Assembly (NCBI RefSeq): GCF_000275845.1
Contig: NW_006766888.1
Location: 518,622-582,621 of the forward strand
Length of the DNA stretch: 64,000 bases
Source: Dichomitus squalens LYAD-421 SS1
Taxonomy: Eukaryota; Basidiomycota; Agaricomycetes; Polyporales; Polyporaceae
Reading direction: 5' to 3'
Shown: piece by piece, positions 33,846 through 46,658 of the stretch
Numbering within the stretch: position 1 is the stretch's first letter
Layout: every line of letters starts with the position of its first letter
Made by a program: the position numbers and the translations under genes
The notes under the pieces: model-generated
Told to the model about the DNA's origin: nothing
What the model saw: the letters and a program-made list of their open reading frames with translations, nothing else
The model's database searches: none

Positions 33846-34714
33846 TTAGAAGACATCCATAAATTCGCGGCAGCGAGTGTACAACCTCGCCCATCGACCT
33901 CCGTTCCATTCCCGTATCCGGGCCCAACAGTCGTGTGGAGACACTTTTTCGACCCATATCCTATCGAGAAGTGAGCTCAGCCCCCTGTTGCTATAGTCCA
34001 ACCACTCACAGAACGGAGCATAGGGCAAAATCGCCATAGGAAACATCGCGGCCCATCGCCACAGCGCCGTTGCCATCCGACGTGTTTTTGTCGAGTATTC
34101 CAGCTAGGAAGTCGAATTGTTCTCTGACGGCATTCCACGCCTGCTCGCGTTGAGGACCAACCATGGCGGTCGGCGGAGGAGTGGGTGCCGCTCCGCGGCT
34201 GAAATGCGCCTGGGTGCGCTCGGGGAGACGCTGATGGGTGAGGGGAACGAGAATAGGAAGGAGGGGCTTGACGAAGACGTCCTGAATGTAGTGGACGAAT
34301 AGCGCTTGCAGGGCCCGAGAGCCCTCTGGGAACACCGGTCTCGCAGGGTACGCCGTCTCGAGGTAATCAGCGATTGTGTTGGGGTTTGAGAGCACGACCG
34401 GCGCGCTCATGGACCGCAGGGGGTCGATAATTACGGGTAGTGTGTAGACCGGACGTCCGTCCGACCTGTACGACGTTGGTTGCGCCCCTATCATACGCAA
34501 AGTTGCCTCGATTTCCGATAATTCAATCCATACTGTACGATACGGGAGACGTTTGTAGTTGAGGATGAACCTGAGGTGAGAATAGCCGTTGGTGTCAGCA
34601 TGCACAGATGGGACGTTGCGCTGAGATGGCTCACCGTATGCGCCAAATATTAGGGGCCCAGGGCTGTGGAATAGTAGAGTGTATATCGTATAGAGTAATC
34701 ACAGACTGAGACAT
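33846..34714 (-). CDS. Glutathione S-transferase, GSTFuA / LigE-like (251 aa)
   Basis: Cytosolic glutathione transferase of the fungus-specific type expanded in wood-decay basidiomycetes and linked to wood-extractive and lignin-derived compounds. Exons 34714-34635, 34570-34010 and 33960-33846, phase-2 introns. The N-terminal thioredoxin-like domain reads ITLYDIHSTIPQPWAPNIWRIR, joined by splicing to FILNYKRLPYRTVWIEL. Then come PVYTLPVIIDP and VLSNPNTIADYLETAYP, the latter containing the glutathione-binding S-x-x-I-x-x-Y-L pattern with Asn-Pro in place of the usual Asp/Glu-Ser. The C-terminal helical domain ends in WARIREWNGGRWARLY, a signature seen at the end of this class. Only the spliced last exon gives that ending. 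Confidence 0.85.
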
Positions 34715-37700
34715 TGCGATGTGCGGATGGCAGCATTGTCGCCCACCCTGCCCAGTTATATCATGCAGGAGACAGCTCCGCGCGCAGTAGCGCGGGTGTG
34801 TCAAGCACGAACGGTCGAGACGAAGACTGATTGCGGCGCGACGTCGCTTTCTCCGGAAGAAGTGCTACAAAGCGAGGGGATCAGGACTCGCTGCGGGGTC
34901 AGAGGCTCCGGACGATGTCTACGGTTCGTGGGCAAGTCCGGAGATGGCCTCCACGATACGTCAGTAGCCTCCGTATCTCAGCAACAAGGACAGAACACAG
35001 AATGTATCTCAGTATATGGTTCCGAGATGGTCTCGAGCCTAAGATACTCTTCTAGATCCAGGGACAGCCTTCCTAGATCCGAACAGGAAGGCTCGAAACG
35101 TTACTAGTCGAGCCGCAAGTGTCCCAGGATGGAGAGGTCGCACAGCCTCTGCCACGTATGCTCGACACAAAAGCCTGGATATGTCGTTGGAATTCAAGGC
35201 GGCCGACGCGAAAAGACAGCTGAAAACGATTGAATGGCAGAGAATGGTTAAGCGGGCCGTCAAAGAGCACAGCTCGTGCCGAAGTGGGACACTTGTCTGC
35301 CAGGTCACACTCTCCCACGCCCCTCATTAGTCTATGTACCGCCTCCACACAGGTTCGTTTTCCAGACTGCAGCTGGAGACACGGTAAGTGCTGATAGAAT
35401 TTCTCTATGCATGTCTTCTGACTGCCTCATAAGCTATGTAGCATGTTTAGGAGGACGTGCCTCGACAGAGGCCACTCTTTCCTGGACGAACATCGTCGGA
35501 CTTTACGACAGTGCGAAAGCCAAAAGTGAACCTTCGCCGGGGACCCTCTTTCCCCTCGAGAAAAAATGCCCCAGTGGACCCTAAGCCTCCGGCGGTACGC
35601 TTCCGGGCGCATCTCCGATGAACGCTGGCCGGAGCAGAACAAAACGGGACGTGTGCGCCGGCAGACACTCGGTCCATTGGCTTCCGGGGCTGTCCCTATC
35701 ACCTATCACTTCTTTGGAGCCCGCTGAAGTCTCTCTTGATTGATCTCTCTGAATCGGACATGTGCTGCATCCGTACCTGAGCCTCAAGACAACTCTGTCG
35801 TTCTTCTTCTGCAACGTTATCGCACACGTCAGACCCGATCTACAGGGGTAGACAGAAATACGAAGGTGTCCGCTTCTTGGCTCGCGGCTTCTGTGGACTA
35901 AGGCGTCTGCGCTACAAGGCTGCGGTCGTGACACGCCCGAGTCATCTCTGCAGACATTGCAAGCAACATGACTTCTATGTCTTCCGAGCAGCTTCCGCGG
36001 CTACATAGCCCGACCGTCCTCGAGGCCTACTTCCCCCTCGTCAGAATAGGTCATTGGGCGCGGTGCCTTTCCATTGGTCCGCAACCAGGGCACTCAACAT
36101 GTGAGTTCCGCGAGTCTTCACTCATTTCGGTCATCACCGGAGCCCTTGTTCTACGGTGATCGTTGTCGTCACGGCGAAAACCACAAGTTTTCTCCGGTAC
36201 TCCTTGTTTCAGTATCACTGGTGTCCAGAGACCACTCAATCTATAACGTAGAGGGTACGTCCATCAGCCAAATGTCTAATTTTTCTACAGTGACATTGAC
36301 CTGCGTCAGCACAGCGTCGACGCCCGGAAGCCTCAAGGCGCACCAAGGGGCTCCGGGCGGTGGGGAAGACCCTTGATCTAATCGTGACGTCCTGGGCAGC
36401 ATGCTCACCACTCGCGTGTGTATGCCTTAGCGAGCTATCGACGCTGAGGACGAGTGTCTTCTTGACCGGATACGGCATGACAACACGGACATACCGCTCT
36501 AGAAAGTTAATGAACAATCCACGCGCCCAGACCCATATGGAGCCTGTGGTCGTTGCTGTGTTCGATAGGAAGCTCGCGGACCGAAAGCACCAATACGTAG
36601 TGATTACCTCCTGGGCGCCGTCTGCTATCATCGGGCGGAGCTTCGGTCAGGACGCAACATCACAACGCCCGACGTCGCTCGCTTCGATTTCTTCGAGTTG
36701 CAGGGCGATACTCTCTGTGGCCCCTAATTCAAGGACAAGAAAGCGAGTGCCATGATTGTAACGAACAGAAGCTCAAAGCAGTTCTGGGTTGCTAGGTGTA
36801 CTAACAGGCCGGGACATCACGCTGTTTCAAGAAGTATCGCTCGAATTCGTATCTTGACACTCCATTCTGGTTGTCGCTGGCGTCTGACTAATGTGGTCCC
36901 ATATCACTAGCCACTCTTCACGCCATCCAGGACGCTCCACTTTACTACACCCGAGGCCGTTAGCGTGTTGGGGACGACTCTGCCACACGAGAGGGGCGCA
37001 ATCCTTTCGCAAAATCGATAGGGTGCTTTGAAGGACCGAGCCGACTCACTGCCGCATACTGATGCCAGGTTCCCCGACACCTTATCCCGCTAGTACAAAT
37101 CCCGAGGTCCCGCAATGATCCCCTTCAAATCTGCACCGCCGTCGGTCGTCCCGGTGGTACTCACCATCTTCAGCTTAACCTTCGATGCTGCCGGATCAAT
37201 GGACCGCCTTGCATGTCGGACCCCACGGATCGTAGATTCTGTGGGCTGACCGCAGCTCCAACTCTATCTCAGCGAGGTATGCTGATATCTTGCGCCGTAA
37301 CCACTGGCATATTGATTCTTCATTTCAGGGGGGTTCAGATCGTAATGTTCGACGTGCTTCTCCGAATATCCGACGCACAGTTTCTCACTTCACTACAGAT
37401 TCCGAAACACCTCCACGAACGTCTGCGTATGTGGGCCCATTCTTCATGACTACGCGCTGCATATATCCGCTGTGCGGTCCCGTGCAGCCATAGGATGCCT
37501 AATATACCCGAGAGCCCCGGGTCCTACGCGCAGGCATATGGGAGGATACATATGAGGCTCTCCGTCGGGACGCGCACGTTTGTCACTTTGCACACGTCCT
37601 AGCGCGGCGTCTGTGGTGTCATGCGCGGTTTTTGTACAGGATGAGTAGTGCTGTCAGGTGCGGGGTACAAAATAGGTATGTCTTTCAGCGCGTCGTGTCC

Positions 37701-38215
37701 GGCATCTCACACCCGCCGTCCGCGCGAACGCCGTGCAGCCCCCGATGGCAGTCGATCCCATGGTTCCCTTGCCGGACGGTTTCCAGCTGCCAGTACGGAG
37801 GAGAGCCTGTTGTGCCCTTTCTCAGCTTGCTTTGTGAGGGCGTACCTGCTTCGTGTGTCCCACTCCCGTGCGCCGTAACTTTCCCCAGCGAGCCGAGAGA
37901 GCTTGGCGGTCGGAGCACGGCGCTGCAAGTCGACTGCCTCACAACTGTCCATGTAATCCATGCTTCGCACTTCATTATCTTGCCGGATGGATTAACTTTG
38001 GCCGCCAGCGGGGTATGTGCCGACGGAGACACCACGGCCGACGTCAGAGGGGGCGCATTGGCGGCGCCGCGCGAGCCGGGCCGGAGCTGGCAGCGAGAGA
38101 CGCCGGATCGCGATGAGATCACGTCCAAGCTCACTCAGCCCACGAGTGGGAGCATACTTGAACGCGACACTCTGCACCTTTCTTGCGTAGCAACCACCAC
38201 CATCTCCATATCATC
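34715..38215. other. 3.5-kb gene-poor spacer
   Basis: Separates the minus-strand housekeeping block from the plus-strand transaldolase. Open frames on both strands overlap each other and show no domain; the minus frame 36631-36236 has some hydrophobic stretches but no convincing membrane-protein model. One weak relic near 37.1-37.5 kb is listed separately. The last few hundred bases should contain the transaldolase promoter. Confidence 0.4.
37114..37492 (+). pseudogene. Possible small secreted (hydrophobin-like) relic, weak
   Basis: ATG at 37114 opens MIPFKSAPPSVVPVVLTIFS, signal-peptide-like, then LACRTPRIVDSVG just before a stop, reminiscent of CSTGPIQCCNSVG. A GT...AG segment resembling an intron ends at about 37328 (tttcag) before a Gly-Gly, and the frame after it ends CIYPLCGPVQP. 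Only fragments match, so this may be chance. Confidence 0.25.
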
Positions 38216-39485
38216 ATGACCACCTCCCTCGACGCTCTCAAGCAGACTGGCACTGTCGTCGTCTCCGACTCTGGCGACTTCCAGTGTGAGTGTCGCCTCC
38301 GCTTTCGCGCGCTTAGATTATAATTCGTTGGGGAGCGTAACTGACTGGTGCGCGCATCGGGCAGCTATCGATGTTTACAAGCCCCAGGATGCGACGACCA
38401 ACCCATCGCTCATCCTTGCTGCGGCAAACAATGCTAAGTACCAGAGCCTGATCGATGCCGCCGTCCAGGCCGGCAAACACAAGGGTGGCAGCATCGATGA
38501 CCAGGCAAACGCTGCTCTTGACCGCCTCGTGAGTATCCTGCTCTTGGGCCTAGCCATATAGTTGGCACCGCTCCCCTTCGTGTGTATCGCTAACGGGGGC
38601 TCGTGCTGTCTATGTAGCTCGTCGAGTTCGGCAAGGAGATCCTGAAGATTATCCCCGGCCGTGTCTCGACCGAGGTCGATGCCCGCTTGTCGTTCGACAA
38701 GGAAGCGACCAAGAAGAAGGCTAAGGAGCTGATCGCGCTCTACGAGTCCGTCGGCGTCAAGAAGGAGCGCATTCTGATCAAGATCGCTTCGACCTGGGAG
38801 GGCATCCAGGCCGCGCGCGAGCTCGAGCGCGACGACGGCATCCACACTAACCTCACCCTCCTCTTCGGCTTCGCGCAAGCTGTTGCGGCCGCAGAGGCCG
38901 GTGTCACCCTCATCTCGCCCTTCGTCGGCCGCGTGCGTATCCATGCTACCATCACCAGGCGGGACTGCGGCTGAGATGTTTGGGGCGTACAGATCCTCGA
39001 CTGGTACAAGAAGAACAAGCCGGGCAAGGACTACGTTGGCGATGAGGACCCCGGTGTGCAGTCTGTGAAGACGATCTACAACTACTACAAGCAGCACGGG
39101 TACAAGACTATCGTCATGGGTGCTTCTTTCCGTAACGTGCGTACATCCATTTGTCCGCCTCTCACTCCGACCGCTTTGCTGATTTGTTCGACTACAGGTT
39201 GGCGAGATCAAGGCTCTCGCTGGTGTTGACTTCCTGACTATCTCCCCTAAACTCCTCGAGGAGCTTAAGAACGACACTTCTCCGGTGCCCAAGAAGCTTG
39301 ACTCCCAGAGCGCCGCGCAGGGCCAGCCCATCCCCAAGGTCTCGTACGTGGACAACGAGCCTGAGTTCCGCTGGGCACTCGCCGAGGACGAGATGGCGAC
39401 AGACAAGCTTCACGAGGGTATCCGCCAGTTTGCAAAGGACGGCGAAACCCTTAAGAAGCTGCTCCGCGAGAAGCTCTCTGCATGA
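38216..39485 (+). CDS. TAL1: Transaldolase (326 aa)
   Basis: Non-oxidative pentose-phosphate enzyme: transfers a dihydroxyacetone unit from sedoheptulose-7-phosphate to glyceraldehyde-3-phosphate, giving fructose-6-phosphate and erythrose-4-phosphate, in the cytosol. Exons 38216-38285, 38365-38528, 38618-38932, 38993-39136 and 39198-39485. Hallmarks: [19 protein letters not shown] at the start, [40 protein letters not shown] with the Schiff-base Lys at about 133, [29 protein letters not shown] and the [11 protein letters not shown] block. Length matches the 320-335 residues of TAL-B type enzymes. It is the only plus-strand gene in this part of the window that borders a long spacer. Confidence 0.97.
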
Positions 39486-40256
39486 AGGATTCGCGCTGGC
39501 TGTTTTTTGGAAGGGAGGATGAAGTTCGATAGCCGCAGTTTGTACCCCATGTAAAACGTAGCCTTGGCCAATAGACTGTAACGTGCCTCGTCGATAGATC
39601 TCTTGATGATGGATGCAAGGAGGCGTTGAGACCAAGTAAGTAACCGAACTGGCGGTCCGTGCGAGGTCTTCTAGTGCCTTTGATAGAAGGAGAGTATCCC
39701 TGAAGATGTCTTGACATTGTAGTTGCCCAATCTGACTGCCGAGGAGTAGGCCATTAGCCTGCTGTGAGAGTGCAATCCGAGTGGCACCGAGGTCCGAGGC
39801 CTTTGTATATGGGCGTTTGTCGTGCAGGAATGATTACGCTCTTCGAATTGGCAACCGGTGCAGACGACGCCGAGGCATCCGCATCCCAAACGTCAATCTC
39901 ATCCCAAAACTCGACGAAACATGCTCCCGGCGGCCGCTCGTCCGTTCCTCTCCTCTCGGCCAGCACGGTGGCTTGTACCCCTCGTTGAGAGTGTGAGCAC
40001 CCCGCATCCGACGTACTAAACGGTCAGTCTACGTACGTCATCTGCAAGCCCTCGTATAACGGACTGCTCGGTTGCTTCCCACAGCCGCACCATCGTCCGT
40101 CTCTTTTCCTCTCTCACAGGCTGCATACTATCGCTCATTCTTTGCTTCGTTTTGTCTCTCCAGTTCTTCTTCTCGTTCCTGAAGAGACTTCGGATCGTCA
40201 AACCTGCTGCTTTCTGCCGGTTCGCCGCCCTGCCCCTCCACTGGACGCTCGCACCA
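39486..40256. other. Spacer
   Basis: 770 bp between transaldolase and the BRE4/FUSC-like gene, both on the plus strand. The part before 40257 is C/T-rich (CTCTTTTCCTCTCTC-like), typical of a fungal core promoter without a TATA box. Confidence 0.45.
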
Positions 40257-43200
40257 ATGTCTAGCTCAGAGAAGGAGGTAAAGGACGCGTCTTCGAACGG
40301 CCATGCACCACCTCCACCACAGCGGCGGTCAATATGGGACAAGCTCCCCCCGTGGGTCTCCACGAACCTGCGCTCGAAGAAGTCGTGGAAGGTCTTTCTG
40401 AGGTGTTGGGTTGCATCATGGGTCAGCTTCGTGATCATGCTGCCCGACAAGTCGTTGCAGCAGCTTGGCAATACGTGAGTGCCTGTCTTTGAGGTCCCAC
40501 CGTGCGCCCGAACTGAGGGAATATGTTGCGTGCAGTGCGTTCTTCGCGGTGCTCTTGAGCATCATGCTGCCTCCGAACATGCCAGTCCAGATATTCATCA
40601 TTGTGAGTACCAGTAGCACAACATACCTTACGACCCCACTTGCCTTCTCCCTTCTTCTTCACATTTGGGGACAAAGGCATCTCACCGGCCGTCCTTGAGC
40701 ACCTGTGCCCCGCTCCGTCTCATCACGCCAACGCGCACTAACGCAGGACAATGACAGGCCATCGGGACACTCGTCCTTGGGTTAGCGCTTGGTTGGGCCA
40801 TCTCCTGTGCAGCAATGGCGGCAGCCCTTGCTGCTCGTGATCAGACCCTCTTGAAGCACACACTACAGAAAGAGGCCCAGAGGTGCGCTCTCGTTATAGG
40901 TCTATATAGCAGCAATGATTGAATTGCAGCCTAGTTCTGCCGGCCTTGCGAACCCTGATGCATTATTCCAGACCGCGATCTTTAGGGGTGATTTCTTGGA
41001 CACAAAGTACGCCAGTACAGCCATGACATACAACCCGGCTCTGACAGCTTGCAAAGCTCCACAGTTGTTTTTGGCGTATTCCTTGGCGTTGGCACTTTTT
41101 TCTTGGCACTCATCCGAGCATATGCTCCAAAGCTCACTCTCATGAGTGTCTTCGGCACCATTGCAATCGACATATTCTGCGTACGTGTCCTAACGGTATG
41201 ATCCTGAAACGTGCTTGCTCATTCACTGCGCAGAGTTACGGCCCGCTGTTCCCATTCTCGGAATATACCCTCCTGAACTCGTTGCTGACTTCAGTGGGCT
41301 GCTACGTCGGCATTGCGCTCATTTTTGTCATCTTCGTATTCCCGGAGACCCTTAGCCACTCATACCTGGATTCCTCCGCCGGACTACTGCAAAAGTTCAA
41401 GGGTCTACTCGCGTTGCAGGACGATGTCCTTCGGGCAGACACCCGCGATGTCCTTCCGGGGACTCCTCTTGCGGGGAAGGTTAATGGGGCGCGTATAGGG
41501 ATGATTATGCAGCTTCAGCAACGTATGTCTCCCAAGTCTGCGCGTCCATGATTCCATATTAATACGCCGCTCTTTGTTGGCAGTCATGGCTCAGAAGCAA
41601 ATGCTTAATCTGGAGTTCAGCTGGGGCAGATGGAGCGCCGGAGACGTTCAGGGCATGCTCGGGCCTATGCAGACCCTCATGGCCCGGCTCGTCGCCCTCG
41701 CCAACTTCAGCAAGCTCATGGCGCACCCCATGTCCCTAACATACACCGCGAGCGACTCGGAGGACTCGGACTCCGTCGCAGATTCGAGCTCGACAGCGAG
41801 CAGCACCGTCGTCGGCGACACGTACCTCCTGCGCCAGTTCCGCGAACGCAACTTCGCTGCGGAAACGCAGCACCACGTCCGGCTCGTCGACGTGCTCCCG
41901 AACATCCGCGAGGCGACCGCCGAGCTGCGCGCCGCCGGCATCGCAATGCTCGACACCCTCCAGCGGCTCATCGTCTCCGTCAACACGAAGCGCTGGAAGC
42001 GCGGCCACGCCGAGCAGGACGCGCTCGTAGTCGAGCTCGACAAGGCACTCTCTACGCTCCGCTCGGCCATGGACAACTTCCAGACCGACCGGCGCATGAT
42101 CCTCCTTCAGCCGTTCCGGCCCCTGTTCGAGGCCGCGGACGCGGGGGAGATGAAGAGCGTCCCCCTGCGCTCACTGCACATCGCGTTCGTCTTCACGTCG
42201 AACCTCGTCTCTACGACCAATGGTATCATCACGCTCGCGGAGTACGTCGTCGCGACGGCCGCCAAGCGGCCGAAGGCGAGGCTGTGGATGCCGGCAGGGT
42301 TGAGCGCGTTTGGCAAGGTGCTCAAGACGAGGAGGGGCTCAGGTGAGGACGCGGTCGGCGAAGACGCAGCTCCACAGGAGGAGCTTTCCGGGAAGGATAA
42401 CAAGACGTATAGTATGTCACATCTGCGGTTTGCGTGGAGGATGAGTCCTCATGAGTTGCATCTTCAGAGCGGGATCCGGATAGCAGGCCGCCGGAGAACG
42501 CCCTACAGAGGGTGGCGAATGTCTTCCACAAGCTTTACAAGTGGACGAAGACTCCCGAGGCTTTGGTGCGTGATGGAAGTGGCGAGGTCTGAGCCTGAAG
42601 CTAACACGCAGCTAGTTCACGTTCAGATACGTGTTCATCACAATTGCTCTATGGCTCCCCCAAGTGGTCAAGACCTCGGCACGTAAGTGATCCGGTCCAA
42701 CATGAACGACTCAGCTAATATCAGCTTATCAGACTTCGTATATTCGGAACGTGGGGTCTGGTGAGTGCGACGCGTTATCTGGACATCGGGGAAAGGCTCA
42801 CGGCACTCACGTAGGGCCCTGATCATGGCGCAGACGACAATGAACATCTATGCCTCAGACCAGATCTTCAAGTGTGTACGCCAGATATCATCACGCGTTG
42901 TCTCGGAAAGCTCATTTTGGACGCATATAGCTACGTCATGCGTCTGGGGGGCACGTTTGTTGGCGCCGTCGTAGGAATGGTCTGTTGGTATATTGGTGAG
43001 TGCCATATGTATGCGGCTCAATCATAGTCGCTGAACTAATACGACTTGTATTGCGCATCAGGATCTGGCCATGGTCACGGTAATCCCTACGGCTTGGGCG
43101 CATCCACTGCAGTATTCCTCTTCCCTATCATATTCCTCCGTATATTCGCACCTCCGCAGAATTTGGTTGCGATCATGATGCTCGGGGTATGTTCAGCTCG

Positions 43201-44330
43201 TCCTTGACAGTCACTCAGCCTGACTCTGCTTTCTTTGTAGGCCACGTTTGTACTCGTTGTGGGCTTCTCCTGGATCGATGGCAACCTCGGAGGCCTCGTC
43301 CAGAATATCGGTATTGGCTGGAGCGTCGCCTGGAAACGCTGGGTCCTTGTCATGGTTGGTGCCGCCGCGTCGTTCATCGTGATGATGGTCCCGCCCAAGT
43401 CTGGTCGGAAAGCTGTCCGTCTCAGGAACGCCACCACCATCTCCGGGCTCTCCTACCTCTATTCGCACCTCACTTCACTTTGGCTCGCCGCGGGCGAGCC
43501 CTTCGAGGCGTCGCATCATCTGCACACAGAAAAGGGCGTCACGGCGCAGCGCCATTGGCCGGCCGAGCTGCGAGAGATGATGATTGCCATCGCGCAACAG
43601 CTACAGGACCTCAGAGTGAGGACCGTAATGAGCAAGTGGGAGGGGAACATTCGCGGGCGTTGGGCGGTTGAGGACTACAATCGTCTGCTGGACATCCAGA
43701 CTGATATCTTGTCGAGCCTTGTTCTGGTGCGTTCGCATTTGAAGAGTCTCATGCCTGTCCCGGGAGCTAATCACAAGGTAGATGGCTGGTGGATTGTCAA
43801 ACATGGACTCGGCTTTGAGGAAGACCGCCTTGCCACATACGCTTGTCCTGAACCCACATTTCGTACGTCACACATCTCTGGCCCTCGTCGGCGAGACGCT
43901 GATTGTAGCCTGCGCACTCAAACAGATCAGCGATGTCATCTCCATGTTTTTCATGGTGTCGCAATCGCTCCGGACGGGCGAGCCTCTGCACGAGGCGCAG
44001 TACAAGAACCTCGCCGACCGCCTGCACTATCACAGTAGCAATTCCGTCCTAGGCGTCACCGAGGGAAGCCAGCACGCACAAGGGCGGAAGGCCTTGAGAC
44101 AGTCCATCACGAGCTACGAGTACATGTTCTACGCGACTGCCGTTGTGGCCGTACTGCAGATGTCTCATGTGAGTCGCCGGTCCGCGTCCATCGGGTTCCC
44201 CCTCGCTGACTTCTTGTCGCAGAGTCTGAATGAGCTCCGCACGGTCGTCGCCAACCTTTGCGGCGAGGTTTCGCTGGAAGGCTTCGAGCGTTGGCGGGAG
44301 GAGTACGACCGCGTGCACGCCGTCGTCTGA
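40257..44330 (+). CDS. BRE4/FUSC-like multi-pass membrane protein (about 1032 aa)
   Basis: Putative anion or aromatic-acid exporter-like protein of the fungal family with an N-terminal 6-TM domain and a C-terminal DUF2421-type domain, distantly related to FUSC/ArAE proteins and yeast Bre4. Substrate unknown. Seventeen exons from 40257-40474 to 44223-44330 sum to 3099 nt in frame. First TM block: AFFAVLLSIMLPPNMPVQIFI, TLVLGLALGWAISCAAMAAA, VVFGVFLGVGTFFLALIRAY, SVFGTIAIDIFC and SVGCYVGIALIFVIFVFPET. A 270-residue soluble helical region follows, encoded by the big exon 41584-42411. Second TM block: YVFITIALWLPQVV, VWALIMAQT, LGGTFVGAVVGMVCWYIG, AVFLFPIIFLRIFAPP, VAIMMLGATFVLVVGFSWID and WVLVMVGAAASFIVMM. 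The tail is soluble, with ISDVISMFFMVSQSLRTGEP. Exon borders near 43777/43824 are the least certain. Confidence 0.85.
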
Positions 44331-44992
44331 GCGGAGGGATTCTGGCGGTACGCGTATGATACCTATATAATCAATGCTTGTCTCCTGCTACCAATACACA
44401 AGCGCAGGTGATATATTAGCTAGATCATCTGAAACAGAAACACCGGCGTACATACGCGCACACAAATCGACCCTGAGGCCACGCCCCAATGTGACACATT
44501 GCATTACGACCTGCGAGGTACTCGTCGATAGCGATTGACTGACCACGTCTGCATCTCGCAGAGCGTTGTTCCTCCGCACTGCGTGGTCGTCGCGAGCGAA
44601 TCACTGGTCTGTGCCTCCTTTTTGAATATCGTGGCAGTGGCACGACTACAGTCCCGGCGTTGCGTAGACTCGACTGGCCAGCATACATAGTGTTAGCAAG
44701 GGCGGTCGTTGTGGCACGTAGTACGTCATTTGGCGTTGTACCTTCCGACAGAGCGCTAGAGCGATATGATGTCTGCATAGAACCTGCATACGCAAGTGGA
44801 TGGAGATGGGCTCGGAGCCGGGGTTTGCAGCCATATCGGGCGCGAAACTGATAAGCTGCGATCGACGCTAAGTACATGTATGCGACTAGAAATTTCTCTT
44901 CTTGCATAAGAATGCGCGCAATTTGCCGCAGATGCCCATAGAAGGTTCACGGACTTGGAGGCACTCGGAAGGGTCGGAGTACGTCATGTCAA

Positions 44993-45181
44993 GGATCCCG
45001 GTGGTTTCGGCTATGTGGTACTAGGGGAGAGAACTCGATGCAAAGGGGACGTGGAAGGCGATTGCTTGCCATTTCACAGACTTTGGTCTGGCGAGGCGAC
45101 CTACCCACGAAGAGTTCATCAAGCTTGTGCGTCCCCCTCTCCCCTGCTAGGGGAAGTGGCCAAGTGTTTCGGGATTTTACG
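44993..45181. mobile_element. Short foldback element, same family as at 16 kb
   Basis: The left part reads GATCCCGGTGGTTTCGG, CTAGGGGAGAG and AAGGGGACGTGG. The right part, reverse-complemented, reads AATCCCGAAACACTTGG, CTAGCAGGGGAGAG and GGGGGACGCAC. A central GTCTGGCGAGGCGACC block is shared with the 46.7-kb copy. About 190 bp, strongly degenerate, with no coding capacity. Confidence 0.55.
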
Positions 45182-46658
45182 CCTGCGATCGCATCCGTCG
45201 GGAGCGGACGTTCCGAGTTCGCATCGCATCCAGCCAAGGGCAGAAAACGCCGCATAGTCTTCCGTTGCAGCATGAGTACGTGTCAGGAGCTGGCGCGATT
45301 CAAGTACCCGGATTGAAGGAAGATGAACGCCCCAGGGCGTCCAGTAGCCACACGCTCGCTCAAGCCAGGCCGACCATTTCCTTGTCGTGGCTAGCCGCCT
45401 TGGAGCGAAGAGGACACGGTCCGACGGATGACTGATCTTGGCGCGCTCCGAGCCAAGGCAAGAGGGCGAGCACAGCTATCATTTGAGATCTTTCTGTTCA
45501 GTGCCAGAACTCGGCGAGAACATGGCAAAGGAGGCCGTCTGGACCAATCCTGATCGCGCGATCAGTCAACCCAGGGTCGCAGAACCCTCCACGAGCTGCT
45601 GCATCAGGCCTAGCGTGCTCATCGAGCTGCATGGGCCGTGGGAGACCGTGGCACTGGAGACGCCACGACGGATGGAATCTCGCACCAGTTACATATCATT
45701 GGAGGCACGGATCTAGAAATCACGAGGGTTGGCACCTCTTGCGATGCCAAGCACGAAACCATGCTACATACGCTACGTACAGGCCTCTTGCTGGCATCTG
45801 CGCTGTGCTGTACCCCTAGCCGCGACACCGAGATCAGAGACGGTATCGACACAAGCGTTGGCAATCAATGTCGAGCTGATTGTGCTCGACAACCGAACTC
45901 GAAGACGGCGCCTGCATGTGTCGCCATAGAAAGAAAGCTCGCGATCGCAGGGACGGAACGCCAGGCACGGACGCGGCCCTCCCGCTCCCGCAGCGGATGG
46001 CGTTCTGTTGGAAGGCGTCGATGGCGAGAAGCGTCACCGCTTCGGCCTCTTCGCAGACTTGCTCCTCCCGGTTCCTTCGGGAACGCCAGACCTTTGGCGC
46101 TGCGGGGCGATCGAGGTGCCCGCCGAGCTGAGCCCACCGACGCTCCTCCGCACCGACGTTGGTGCCGGCGAAATATGCACAATATGATTGCGATTACTGT
46201 GAGGCAAAAGACGTATGCAGGTCCTACGCGGAGAGGAAGAGCTTGCAATCATAGACATCGTACGCAGCTAGCTGAGCTGGTACGGACAGCGAAGTACATA
46301 CCCTGAAATCCAGGAGCGCCTAGCTGGAAGGAAGTGAATTCGTCCACGCGTCCGGACCACGAGGATATTCGAGCCATCCCCGAAAAGAGAGCGTCCCCGT
46401 CTGCGACCGTCCTCGCTCCTGTGTCATCCGCGATCGAGCTGTCCGGCTGAGAGCGAACGTCCGCGAGGTCCGCAGGGACACGAAAAAAAACTTCGACAGA
46501 GAAAGCTTTTTCCGGAGAGGGCGAGCTTAATAACGCGAAGACGGCTCGTAGCACGCAATTCGTGACCTGTGCCCGATGCAGATGTGTGGCTCGCCCGCCG
46601 ATCGGCAACGATGGCGACCAAGGAGGGGGGAGAGGAGAGGAGGTGCGACGAGATTGAT

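Noticed and set aside
36236..36755. Opposed 131-codon frames, one with hydrophobic stretches suggesting a membrane protein
   Set aside because: No series of transmembrane segments, no start or splice model and no conserved motif could be built.
37632..38219. 195-codon plus-strand frame before transaldolase
   Set aside because: It covers the transaldolase promoter and 5' region, is overlapped by a 149-codon frame on the other strand, and has no domain; the transaldolase ATG at 38216 is well supported.
41630..42346. 238-codon Arg-rich frame inside the BRE4/FUSC-like gene
   Set aside because: It is an alternative frame of the large exon 41584-42411; the accepted frame links in phase with sixteen other exons.
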